A stretch of 64,000 bases of DNA, taken from positions 1-64,000 of the forward strand of contig JAKSYS010000337.1 of assembly GCA_022925895.1 (NCBI GenBank), read 5' to 3'. This stretch comes from Fragilaria crotonensis. Lineage: Eukaryota; Bacillariophyta; Fragilariophyceae; Fragilariales; Fragilariaceae. Made by a program: the position numbers and the translations under genes. This document shows positions 53,801 through 63,960 of the stretch, piece by piece (the stretch's first letter is position 1; each line of letters opens with the position of its first letter). The notes beneath the pieces were generated by a model, which worked only from the letters and a program-made list of their open reading frames with translations, searched no databases and was not told where the DNA came from.

Positions 53801-56669
53801 CCGATGAAGACTGTTTTGGCAACACGCAGCGTTCGATTCGATAGGATCCACAATGTGGTGTCCCACTTTAAATCGGCACACAATATCACCGCAGAAGGAA
53901 CCATTTGGGCCTATTGTCGCATTCAAGCTTCAGTCAAGGCCAACCAAGGGAGCGTATGTGTCACCACCTCTTCCAACCTTGTTTATTTCCAAATCGGGAT
54001 CAGTGGGATGCATCAACATCCGCAGTTGTAGCTGTTTCCTCCTGTCTCGTGAGTCAATCATGCTGCCTTACGCTGAGCTGCCTGATGCATATGATTGTTG
54101 TATATTGGAAGCGTCCGCTTCAACATGACACCAGTCTACACTGGAATATCATTCAATGGTTTGCATCATCGGATCACAAGTGGAAGCATTGGATGCCGTG
54201 CTTGTCGTGTGTCTCGATCTCATTGACGTGAGCCTTACAATGTAGTTCCTTGTACTAGCTCAATGATCTCGATACCAGCATTTCTTTCTTCGTCCTTCGG
54301 ACGATCCTCATCAATTCATACACGCGAATGTTCCTATGCTGCTGGTTGGTGCTGCTAGTGGACAGCAAGTTGAAGCGGACCTTCCGCCACGCGTGGAGAA
54401 TCATCATTTGGAGGTTGCGGTCGCATCTCCCGATGGTTTTCTTGTCTTGCTGCCATGTATCTAGTACGGTTATACATTCCGACATGGAAGCAGGCAAAGT
54501 TATGGTTCTTGCGGTGCATTGGGGGTCGGCCCATGGTGGAACGATAATGATAGACTTTTTTCTACTCAAAGATATTCGCATATACATGAAACCAGTGAAA
54601 CGTGAAATTGATACTAGGGGCTACGTTGGTGACTAATAAAAAATTGCGTATAGATATGCTTGACCCATGTGCACTCGAGCCGCCGCGTTGGAGCTAGTAA
54701 TCGAGTCGTTCGAGCTTTCTAAAAAAGCGACTCTGTATGCATAGTAGATTATTATGATGCAAATTACGTAACACAACACCTTTACCTACGACCTATGACC
54801 TGCCTATGATATGCATACATACGATCTACGAATTGACGACAGAAATACCCTACATCGTTCAAGTCTAGTCAGTAGAAGGCAGTACTCCCGTACGCTACTG
54901 CAGGTGATGTCCGGCTCAATTAGGGGACACACATGGGCTCCCTGTTATCTTGGGAACATTTTCCCAATTAACCTTTCAAAAGTTCCCTCTATTCAAACCA
55001 CGTAGAACAAGTAGGATTGCCCAAATTTTGGCACGACGAATTATGAACATCTGTTGCCAGGCTGAGACTTCACTCAATGTTGATGGTGATTCATGAGCAT
55101 CACAATGGCAAAATCTTCAAGAAAGTCCGTTGAATTCCAACAAAAATGGATAGTTAGACATAAGGTTTGTGTGTCAGTAAGGTATTCTGATACTGGTTAA
55201 GTTTGCAGCATTCTTGAGTGCGGGTTTTGCAGGATTTTTTGGCCGAGATGATTGTTGCAGCACTGGCGAGAAACGCAAGGAAACAACTCACATAAAGATG
55301 TTCAAAGCACCACGGCATGGCAAAGAAGTGACCATATTGTTTCCCACTGACAGACCAGCACACTGCACAGTTCAAGGCATATTCGGCACTAACTGACAAA
55401 GCAACAGAAGAAGGAGGGTCTTCTTCTTTGATGAACCATCCTCATTGCCGGATTCAACTAGTCCTTTTCATACTAGTACTACAAGGAAGAATGCTGATAC
55501 TTCCATGTCTGCAAGATTCTTCTGACGTCCAATTGTAACAAATGCAGCTTTCACTGCAGCACTGTTGTCGAAGGAATTCTTATTGGACGAGATTAACTCT
55601 TTGATCCAGATCCTTCATCAATTGTCGATGACAAACTCTGTGATTATCTTGAAGCCAACATGCATCAAAGAATTGGTCTTTCCAACTACCACACAAGTGA
55701 ATGCTTTTTTTGTCCGACTTCATTCTTCAGGAGACAAAGGAGCTAATTGAAGAATGTCCTCAGCAAGGCAGGATTGTTGCCTCCAGCAGCGCAAGCGAAA
55801 AGACGACACCAAAGAGCAGGACAAGCAAGCAAGTCAGAAGGGAGTTTCTCCTTGGTAAGAACTACGATGGCATTAAGCAGGAAAAACAAGGAGGAGCCCC
55901 TCATTTCTTGAGGATGAGCAACATGCTGATGCTGCTGATGCATTGCCAATGCAATCAATGACAACAACAATGACCAGCATGGAGGATTTTCATCAATGAT
56001 AAGGAAAAGAAGACTATGTTGTATATGTGCCATCAACAGTCCAGTACCATTCATGCATCAAGATGGTTTCATCAGGGCTATCATTCAGGCAGACATCAAG
56101 GGTAGACTATAGATAGTTGAGAATTGAGAACATAATACCGGTACTGTGAACGCACTACTCCAGTATGCATACATGCATACACGAGCAGCTACGGACACTA
56201 TTTCAAGTACCATACCGATAGCTAGTGACAGAATAGTACCCATGCCAGTACTACTAGTAGCAGTATTACAACTGAAGTAGAACCACGCTATTGAAACTCG
56301 GCAAGAGTTCGGGATCGTCGAAAGGTATCGAACAAAAGTACACGGACAACCGAGCGACCGGCGCACGGTACAGTACAATTTCTCCAGTATAATTGTTACT
56401 AGAGCGAACAGTACCGGTACGAGAGATCCATGGCGCGGCTCGTGGTAATACGCAAACTTACATAGGAGCAACGATTGATGAAAACACGAGAGGAATGGAA
56501 TGCGATTGAACTCCATTTGATGTGCTTAACTTGCTATTCAATTCATACCTCTGAATTGTACTCCGGAGTGCAGCATACGAGCAGTAGATCAGAGTGAATT
56601 GTTTTGAACTCTGAACGCGCACGCACTGTTATTGTATAGAAGAAGTGTGTGTGCTCCTGAATTGAAGGA
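50801..56669. other. Gene-poor tract, nothing supported
   Basis: About 5.9 kb, AT-rich and without any recognisable protein family. The longest open frame (51639-52226, 195 codons) has no motif or coding bias that I can see. 52250-53300 has almost no open frames. Fragments near 53800-54240 and 55200-56060 have slightly protein-like stretches in shifting frames and could be old decayed genes or elements, but I cannot name them. Confidence 0.45.
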
Positions 56670-57998
56670 ATGCTGGAGCAGGAAGAATTCGTTCCCATCC
56701 TTCACAATAACACCGAGTCGTTAATCGAAACCGCAATTGAACACACGAACGGAGCAACTGTCATGCCAAGGCGATCGCGACACTCATGGAAGAGTACCTT
56801 CCCAATGGTCACATTGATGACATGCATTTCTATTTTCCAATCGCTCTTTTACTGTCTCATACTGGATCCACTGGTATGGATGTATTCGACCATTCATGAT
56901 GTGCTGTGTTGCTGTTTCGCATCATCATTTTCAATAACATCATCCGCGACAACAGCAACAATAGAAACATCAACAACAACAACACCAGAGAGCAGCGCTT
57001 CCTTTTACTATTTGCAGGGCGATTGGGTCGTGCACGAACGTCAATCGTTGCAATTGTGTGCGGTCCATACCATTAACAATTTGTTACAATTGACCCACGA
57101 TCATCGTCGTAACAGGGACTTGCCATGGATTTGTGGCAATCGAATCATAAAGTGGACGACAACGAATACACATCATGATGTGACTGCGAATTCCAGCAGT
57201 TCGTCACAGCAACAAAACCAACAACAATTGTCATTACTGCCAGCACCAGCCTCACAAGTTGAATTGGATCGTATTGCATGCGATTTGATGAAAGCCGAAG
57301 ATGCCTTGTTGGATCATTCAAGCCGTTACTATCTGGGAAACAGCAATTACTGCTACTGCCGCTGGTTACCATCGTTCCGATGTTGTCATTCTTGGAACAA
57401 CACTCATCGGACACTCTATTATGGAAATTATTCCTTTGAAACATTGGAAGTGGCACTCCAACGTCGACACGTATCACTGGAATGGTTTCACGTTCCCACT
57501 AATGATCCAGAGGAATTGTTAAAAGTCCCCGCCGGCATTGTTGTTGGATTCATCATCAATCATGTTATGAATGATGACGACAATGACAATCACGACAATC
57601 ACGACAATCACGACCATCCAACTAATAACAACAGCAACAGCACCAACAACAACCGAAAATCCTTCCCACGATCGGTTTGGAAGAAATGTTGTGACGATCC
57701 TGGTCGTCATTGGTATGCCATTACGCGAGTCCGACGACGAGGTGACAACAGCATTTGGAATCCAACCACCAAGAACAACAGCAGCAACATCACCACCACC
57801 AACAACAACAATAATAATAGTAGTGGCGTGGACGATGTCATTAATGAAGAAGCCCCGGAAGAAGATCGATGGAAAATTCTGGACAGTGATCGAATGGGGG
57901 AGGCTACCATACTACGAACCGATGAAGTGCGAGAATATCTGCAACAAGTATCAGATCAAGATGCCACGATATTCCGAGCAACACTTACTCTGCCATAA
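56670..57998 (+). CDS. Membrane-anchored Josephin-family deubiquitinase
   Basis: An intact 442-residue frame from an ATG (MLEQEEFVP). Hydrophobic segments at about residues 44-63 and 65-85 (VTLMTCISIFQSLFYCLIL and following) predict a membrane anchor near the N-terminus. The Josephin catalytic core begins at VHERQSLQLCAVHTINNLLQ, with oxyanion Gln125 and nucleophile Cys130. The catalytic His is H347 in GRHWYAI and the third residue D404 in WKILDSD, in the order and spacing of ataxin-3/JOSD enzymes. Gln-, Asn- and Asp/His-rich low-complexity inserts (about 170-190, 300-330, 365-390) make the domain roughly 100 residues longer than usual. It would cleave ubiquitin chains at a membrane; substrates are unknown. 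It is convergent with the CapZ gene, with 114 bp between stops. Confidence 0.85.
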   Translation: MLEQEEFVPILHNNTESLIETAIEHTNGATVMPRRSRHSWKSTFPMVTLMTCISIFQSLFYCLILDPLVWMYSTIHDVLCCCFASSFSITSSATTATIETSTTTTPESSASFYYLQGDWVVHERQSLQLCAVHTINNLLQLTHDHRRNRDLPWICGNRIIKWTTTNTHHDVTANSSSSSQQQNQQQLSLLPAPASQVELDRIACDLMKAEDALLDHSSRYYLGNSNYCYCRWLPSFRCCHSWNNTHRTLYYGNYSFETLEVALQRRHVSLEWFHVPTNDPEELLKVPAGIVVGFIINHVMNDDDNDNHDNHDNHDHPTNNNSNSTNNNRKSFPRSVWKKCCDDPGRHWYAITRVRRRGDNSIWNPTTKNNSSNITTTNNNNNNSSGVDDVINEEAPEEDRWKILDSDRMGEATILRTDEVREYLQQVSDQDATIFRATLTLP

Positions 57999-58112
57999 AT
58001 ACTACGCACATCCAGACTCTATTACTCAGAATGTCGGGTTAATTAGAATTCTTTCTGATGTACTCGTATTGTAGTGCATTGATTTTTTTTGTCGCAGTTT
58101 TATCATGTTTCA

Positions 58113-58814
58113 CTACGAACTCGTTGTCGTCGACGACGCTTCTAATTTCTTCACCATGCGATGTGCCAGAACATTCCATTCCAATCGAGTGCGCATCACG
58201 GGTAGGACCCGACGAAGGGCCTTGAGCTTGTCGTCCATACTAGTATACATTTCGTCCAATTCGGCTGAAACGTCCGATTCTAACGTGGCAATCTTGCTCC
58301 GAATGGATTTCGCCAAAGTACTGTACTTGTCGTCGTCACCACCTGCCGATACTACTACTACAATTGGATCGTCATATACTTTGATAGTTTCCAACTGTAC
58401 ATTGCAATCCTCGTGACAGTAGACACGAATGCGAATCGTTCCTTGCAAGGTTGCTGACGTTGTTGGTTCGTTCACAATCGTAATCTTCCAATCTCCACGC
58501 CACGATCCTGCATAACAATTCTTGATATCAATTCGTTCTGAATACGTCGATACATTCAAATCATCTGTAATGGAAAATGTGAAGTCCGCTTGAGAGTAAT
58601 ATTCCTTCTGATATAGCTTCAATTCTTGTTCCAATGCTGGTGCGAGGGGGTGTTGGAGACTAATTTCAGATGATACTTTTGCGTTTGCTTTCATTTTATC
58701 CACAAGATCAGGTGATATGGTTGTTAGAGTGGAAATCTCATCAATGAGATTGTCCAATTGTCCCGGAGGAGCAGAGGAGAGCAACGATTCCATGGCGATT
58801 GGCTCCGTTGTCAT
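58113..58814 (-). CDS. F-actin-capping protein subunit alpha
   Basis: Predicted CapZ alpha subunit. As a heterodimer with the beta subunit it caps actin filament barbed ends. A 233-residue single-exon frame from an ATG (MTTEPIAMESLL). Family features in order: N-terminal LLSSAPPGQLDNLIDEISTL (11-30), a helical middle, and the core sheet SWRGDWKITI (104-113) followed by GTIRIRVYCHEDCNVQLETIK (125-145). The latter equals the family's WRSEWK...VQVHYYEDGNVQL signature. The C-terminal helix and basic tentacle (RRVLPVMRTRLEWNVLAHRMVKKLE) are present and are the actin-binding part in relatives. At 233 residues it is shorter than the usual ~280 because the segment between residues 30 and 60 is reduced. 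I see no sign of splicing or decay. Confidence 0.85.
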   Translation of the reverse strand: MTTEPIAMESLLSSAPPGQLDNLIDEISTLTTISPDLVDKMKANAKVSSEISLQHPLAPALEQELKLYQKEYYSQADFTFSITDDLNVSTYSERIDIKNCYAGSWRGDWKITIVNEPTTSATLQGTIRIRVYCHEDCNVQLETIKVYDDPIVVVVSAGGDDDKYSTLAKSIRSKIATLESDVSAELDEMYTSMDDKLKALRRVLPVMRTRLEWNVLAHRMVKKLEASSTTTSS

Positions 58815-60076
58815 TGCGTCGTGTGGGTGTCTCTTGGCACGTTTCTGTTGTTGTGTATGCCTCTCTTGTTCTACCGGTAGCAGCTAGTAGCAGTAGCTGC
58901 TAGAGTACGCCTACTGCAGTTTGTCCTACTGTCGTATCTGTACGCTACAGTACACCGTATGGCAGTGTCGGGATAGTGCTGGTACCGTATACTAGTCAAA
59001 TGCTATGTAGTACGTACTTGGACTCTAGAGAGTCCACGCCGCGAATGAGGGTCACGAGAAAAAGCACTGCTTTGATCCAATTACATGCTGTACCGGTGTG
59101 GTAGTTTGTTGGACGCATGTCCACATTGGAATGCTAGTCTTCAGTGTGATGTGATGAGAGTCTTGGGCATTGCATGGGAGCTGTTCTTGCCTTTGCGAAT
59201 CCTTTTGTCGCACGAATTCCATGGTTGGGGTCGATCGTCCTCTTTGTTTCGTGTTGACATGATGGTGCGACCTAAATCTGTACTACTGCAAGGCAGCTGC
59301 TGCAGGTCACGGGCTTGTTGTCAGCCAATGGACGCTTGACTCGTCTGACACAAGAGTCGTCTTCGCCGTTGGGTTCTCGGACCAATACGTCTATTTATGT
59401 CAAATGGAATGCATCTCCAGTTGGGATCCGTTTCCCGATTATCGATATGAAAATGAAAGGTTCTTGAAGCTTCCGACAATGCTTCTGTCATGTCTTTTGT
59501 CGGTCCAGTTGTATCCTCCCTGTGGACCGCGTCTTGTGTGAAAATCATGGCATTTATTGTTTTCGTTGTCGAACCCTGTCGTTGGAGAAGGACTGCGGTC
59601 ATGATTATCCAATGTGAATGGTTGCGATCTTATCACACTCTTGAGACAAATACTTTGACAAGTCCGAGAAGTCAGAGGAGTACTCATTTGTTATTCGAAT
59701 TTGCGATGATTGATTGAGATGTTGCAGATTGAATGACTCGGATCAAATTCAGTATCATCGACATGCAGCGCATACAACTATCTGACATGATGCGAGGACA
59801 CCACAGGATCATTCAATCGTCTCTACTAGAAAAGGTTTGCAGACTTTTGATGTATCAACGCCGAGAGAAGGACGTGACGAGGCATGAGAAAGAATGTTGA
59901 CTAGTAAGGAAGTGTGGATGCGTGTATTTGTGCAGTTATTTTTTTCTTAAGGAACGGTTGGACTGGCACGATGCACTCTTTCTCTTGACATGCAATTTTG
60001 AATCTCAACGATGGTGATGGCTTTTATCGAAGTTCGTGGGCGTTCGATTGGCAGAAGTCGGCTCACGACGAATCAA
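58815..60076. other. Intergenic, no gene recognised
   Basis: 5' flank of the CapZ gene and 3' flank of the small secreted-protein gene. Overlapping minus-strand frames at 59321-59687 are short and unlike any family I know. Confidence 0.5.
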
Positions 60077-60625
60077 TCACTCACATGGATTCTGAGATGC
60101 TGCTTGTGTGATCTCACTGACGCGGACTACAACCGCTGTTGCCCAGTCTCCAAAGAGGCATGAGGCTTCATCATCAACATGGGTCATGATGATGAGGTTC
60201 GTGAGGTCGATAGAAGCACGATGAGCAGCTTCTTCCGCAGCGATACTCTGCTCGGTGAGTCTGCGTAGCTTTTTGTCTGGTGAACACAACTGACATACAG
60301 CACGTCCGACCCAAGTGAAGCTGTTGATCAAGCGCTGCTTTCTATGCACAATATCGTCGTCGTCATTTGACGTTTCATCTGTGCAAATTTCTCCAGTAAC
60401 CAAGAGTGGAGGTCCGTCTGTGTTGGTGAGAATGAGGCTACTTAGCGCGTCGTTGATGGTTTCGCGGAGTTCCATTTCCTCGCTTCCAGAGCAGGCAGCG
60501 CTATTCCCATAAAGAAGATCCACTGTGACAGTGAAGTAGGACGTGATGCCTTTGTTGGCGTACGGGCAAACGATCCCTACAACGCCGTTCAAGACGAGGA
60601 GGAGTTGGATGATGCAGATGTACAT
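60077..60625 (-). CDS. Small secreted orphan protein
   Basis: 182 residues from the ATG at 60625; the longer frame opens with TTG. The first ~18 residues (MYICIIQLLLVLNGVVGI) form a clear signal peptide. The mature part has several Cys (VCPYANKG, AACSGSEE, EICTDE, AVCQLCSPDK, ASCLFGDW, NPCE), enough for disulfides. It has a predicted beta-rich first half (SYFTVTVDLLYG) and a helical second half (LTEQSIAAEEAAHRASIDLTNL). It could be part of a surface or secreted protein family specific to diatoms. No known domain is recognised. The 112 bp tandem array begins just upstream of its start. Confidence 0.6.
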   Translation of the reverse strand: MYICIIQLLLVLNGVVGIVCPYANKGITSYFTVTVDLLYGNSAACSGSEEMELRETINDALSSLILTNTDGPPLLVTGEICTDETSNDDDDIVHRKQRLINSFTWVGRAVCQLCSPDKKLRRLTEQSIAAEEAAHRASIDLTNLIIMTHVDDEASCLFGDWATAVVVRVSEITQAASQNPCE

Positions 60626-60686
60626 TGTTTCAGCAGTTCGACAACTAACAGAATATGTGATTTGTGGGAGGAGGGACAAATCTAAA

Positions 60687-61195
60687 GCGCTTACGCATCC
60701 GCATGTTTGAAGGTTGCGGGCTGAAGCAAGGAGGTTTGCGTTGTTCTACTTACATTGATACCATTCCCATGTATGATCGATGAATGTTGAGGAATTTGAG
60801 GCGCCTGTGCATCCGCGTGTTTTGAAGGTCGCGGGCTGAAGCAGACTTTGCGTTGTTCTACTTGAAATGATACCATTTCCATGTATGATCGACAAGTGTT
60901 GAGGAATGGGAGGCGCTTATGCATCCGCTTGTTTTGAAGTTTGTGGGCTGAAGCAGGCAGTTTTGCGTTGCTCTACTTGAAATGATACCATTTCCACGTC
61001 TTGCATCGATAAGTGTTGAGGTATCTGAACATCTGAACCGCTTATGCATCCGCATGTTTGAAGATTGCGGGCTATAGCAGACAGATTGGCATTGTTCTTC
61101 TGACATAGATACCATTTCCATGTTGTATCGATTGCTCGCAGAAGCGCTTATGCATTTGAGGTATCGAGCGCTTTTGTATCCGCGTGTTTGAACTT
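60687..61195. repeat. ~112 bp tandem repeat, four to five units
   Basis: Each unit has GCGCTTATGCATCCGC, GAAG.TTGCGGGCTGAAGCA, TTGCGTTGTTCTACTT and GATACCATTTCCATGTATGA in fixed order. Units start near 60690, 60800, 60911 and 61040, with a fragmentary unit at 61142-61195. They lie immediately 5' of the small secreted-protein gene. Confidence 0.85.
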
Positions 61196-61840
61196 TGAAC
61201 ACGATTTTCTGGATTACGCCCAAACCTCTTTATGTTCTTAAACAGATCGGTAAAGAACAATAGCCACATTATGGTTACATAGTGACCACATGGCATCTGC
61301 GATTCTTGAGAATCTTAAGTCAAGAACCTCATCGTTGTTGGTCGATGTCTATTGAATCTTTTGTAAAATGTATATAAATATTCGGTCTTCTTGCCGGGCA
61401 TTAGTTGGAATGTAGATCGCGTAGTTTGGTTGGTATATTACTGCTATGTATGAATATACCACATGTTGCGGGCGATATGACAATATGTCACATACATGTA
61501 CTTATGTTTTTACACTTACAAGGACAACGTATTTCGTTATCAGCGTCCCAGTCCGCTAGTAGCGAGTGTCCCAGGGTCAACGGATTGAGAAATTGATGCA
61601 CATTTTTGAACCATTCGATTCCTACGACACCAGCCGACAGCCGACAGCCGACAGCCGACAGATACTTGTACACTTGTACTGAGGTTCTACGGTAGGGGAC
61701 CGGTACAGTAGTTGTTGCACTGAGTTTTCCTACTATGAACATAAACCCGCCCTACATGCAGTCATCTATGCTGAACTCAGTACTGGAGTACTAGTACCGT
61801 GTTAATTACTACCGGTAGTTACACTCGAGGGAGTCTACAG
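61196..61840. other. Intergenic, no gene recognised
   Basis: AT-rich sequence between the 112 bp array and the hAT-like MITE. A short CCGACAG tandem run lies at 61632-61661. No gene is supported. Confidence 0.5.
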
Positions 61841-62161
61841 CAGAGACGGGAATTTCTGAAAATATCAAACCCATGGGTACCCACGTAAAGCTACGCTCAC
61901 GGAAGTACCAGCCCAAAACCACCCAGAACCCATACGATCCACCAAGACCTACCCAAACCCACCCAAACCCAGTAGTTAGTACTGGAGTAGATGGTTCTAC
62001 TACTACCGGTAGCAAACATCTACTGTCATTTTTTGCTATGATTTGCCGGCCCACCCAGACCCACCCATGAAATCCTGAGCTCACCCAAAACCCACCCTTA
62101 ACCCAATGGGTTTGGGTGGGCCGTGGGTTTGGGTGGGCTGGGTTTGAAATTCCCGTCTCTG
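61841..62161. mobile_element. hAT-like MITE, 321 bp
   Basis: Perfect 16 bp terminal inverted repeats: CAGAGACGGGAATTTC at 61841-61856 and its reverse complement at 62146-62161. They are flanked by the 8 bp duplication GTCTACAG at 61833-61840 and 62162-62169. An 8 bp duplication and CAGRG-type ends are characteristic of the hAT superfamily. The interior has no transposase. It is built of ACCCAAACCC-type repeats, in one orientation on the left and the reverse on the right, so it can fold back. The right flank is itself a GTCTACA array, so the duplication could be partly coincidental. Confidence 0.75.
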
Positions 62162-62217
62162 GTCTACAGTCTACAGTCTACAGTCTACAGCTTACAGTCT
62201 ACAGCTTACAGTCTACT
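62162..62217. repeat. Heptamer array GTCTACA, about 8 units
   Basis: Tandem GTCTACA units with GCTTACA variants, starting exactly at the right end of the hAT-like MITE and including its target duplication. Confidence 0.85.
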
Positions 62218-62220
62218 CTA

Positions 62221-63960
62221 CTACTCTTGTATTAGATCATAAATGTTACTAAAGTAACGTTACGCTAGTAGATTTTCCATGGCCGATACCAAGTGCAACG
62301 AGACAGTCTACACAAATCTAAAATACCCCTCGGAACGCAGCAGTATTCCAACGTGGAATTCCTACACTGTTGAAGGGTATTTTAGATGTTTTGGTAACAC
62401 TGTGGGTACTCAAAAATGGTACTGAGATGTTACTTGCGCCTTAAGTAGAACGTCACTTGAAAGACACTCTCTCGGTGGTATCCCGGATGTCACCTGCAAC
62501 ATCAGTGGCAAGAAAAACATTCGACACCCGAGGATCATGAATGTTGAATCTACCGAAACAAGTTCCTCGTCGGTTTCGGTTTTGAAGCGTGGCAACACTG
62601 CTTCATACCTGAGTTGCCGCCACATCTGAAAAGCTACCTCCAGATGCCATAGGAAATATAATAACGCAGGATGTTACCGTAGGGACCGGTACAGAATGCA
62701 CGCAAGCGACAATCTACTCCAAGACTCGTAATTCGTAAGTCGCTTGTCTCATGTGTTGCATGTGCCCAACACGACAGATACTATTACATCATCACAAATT
62801 GGCCCACAATTTCATCAATTCTTGTCTGTTTCCAGAATTTCGAATTGATCCAAGGCAAGAATAACATTTTAAAACTTTCTGTCTACTCAGATTGTTCCCA
62901 TGGTGGTGGCTTCAAATTAAAATGTACCTCTTGCACCATCATAACATGGCATTCGGACTCATTTATTTACCACATATTGGACCGTAACTCGATCAATTCT
63001 TGTCTGTTTTGAGATTTCCGAGTTGATCCAAGTCCAAAAAAGCATGCTCTGACTGACGGTCAACTCAGAATGTTTGAAAGTTGGTGGCTAAAAATTCCAT
63101 TTTCCTCTCGCATCATCACAATTTTGCATTCAAACCCTTTTTCTCTGCCACATATTGGACCGTAACTCGATCAATTCTTGACTGTTTTGAGATTTCTGAG
63201 TTGATCCGAGTCCACAAAAGCATGCTCCAACTGACGGTCAACTCAGATTGTTCGAAAGTTGGTGGCTCAAATTCCGTTTTCCTCTCGCATCGTCACAATT
63301 GGCATTCGGGCGGTATTTCCCTGCCACATATCGGACCATTACTCCACCAATTCTCGTCTGATTCGAGAATTTCAACTTGATCCAAGTCCACAAAAGCATG
63401 ATCCGACTGACGGTCAACCCAGATTGTTGGTGGCTTAAAATTCCATTTTCCCGAAACGATAATTTTGAATACCTCTCGCAACATCCATGTGTCAGAAGTA
63501 CACCGAATACTAAAATGCCACGAAGGTAAGGAAATGGCATCTGGAGGTAGCTTTTCAGATGTGGCGGCAACTCAGGTATGAAGCAGTGTTGCCACGCTTC
63601 AAAACCGAAACCGACGAGGAACTTGTTTCGGTAGATTCAACATTCATGATCCTCGGGTGTCGAATGTTTTTCTTGCCACTGATGTTGCAGGTGACATCCG
63701 GGATACCACCGAGAGAGTGTCTTTCAAGTAACGTTCTACTTAAGGCGCAAGTAACATCTCAGTACCATTTTTGAGTACCCACAGTGTTACCAAAACATCT
63801 AAAATACCCTTCAACAGTGTAGGAATTCCACGTTGGAATACTGCTGCGTTCCGAGGGGTATTTTAGATTTGTGTAGACTGTCTCGTTGCACTTGGTATCG
63901 GCCATGGAAAATCTACTAGCGTAACGTTACTTTAGTAACATTTATGATCTAATACTCTCG
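62221..63960. mobile_element. Foldback element with ~430 bp inverted arms
   Basis: The left arm (about 62221-62650) and right arm (about 63534-63960) are near-exact reverse complements. In the stretch I compared, the body differs by one C/T and the outermost ~15 bases diverge. Each arm holds the same 71-codon frame (MWRQLRYEAV...) with one Asp/Asn difference, pointing inward-out from each end. No transposase and no clear target duplication were found. Long-TIR (Mutator-like) or foldback DNA elements have this shape. The interior is mostly a ~178 bp tandem array. The near identity of the arms implies recent formation or conversion. Confidence 0.8.
62799..63480. repeat. ~178 bp satellite-like tandem array, 4 units
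   Basis: Unit starts (TTGG or TCGG before CCGTAACTCGATCAATTC-type sequence) lie at 62799, 62977, 63155 and 63331, so the spacing is 178, 178 and 176 bp. Shared phrases are GAGTTGATCC, AAAAGCATG, CTGACGGTCAACTCAGA and TCCTCTCGCATC. Outer units are more diverged than the middle pair. The array sits between the foldback arms. Confidence 0.85.

Noticed and set aside
53300-56060. Possible decayed retroelement
   Set aside because: No paired terminal repeats and no reverse transcriptase, integrase or capsid motif could be recognised, so no family is claimed.
56085-56516. 143-codon minus-strand frame with hydrophobic stretches
   Set aside because: It lies in the 5' flank of the Josephin gene with no family resemblance; hydrophobic runs are expected by chance in T-rich sequence.
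61900-62140. Telomere-like ACCCAA runs
   Set aside because: The unit is irregular and not CCCTAA; it is bounded by the TIRs of a MITE.
62410-63774. 71-codon frames in both foldback arms as a gene pair
   Set aside because: They are the same inverted-repeat sequence; no domain is recognised and the frames end within the arms.
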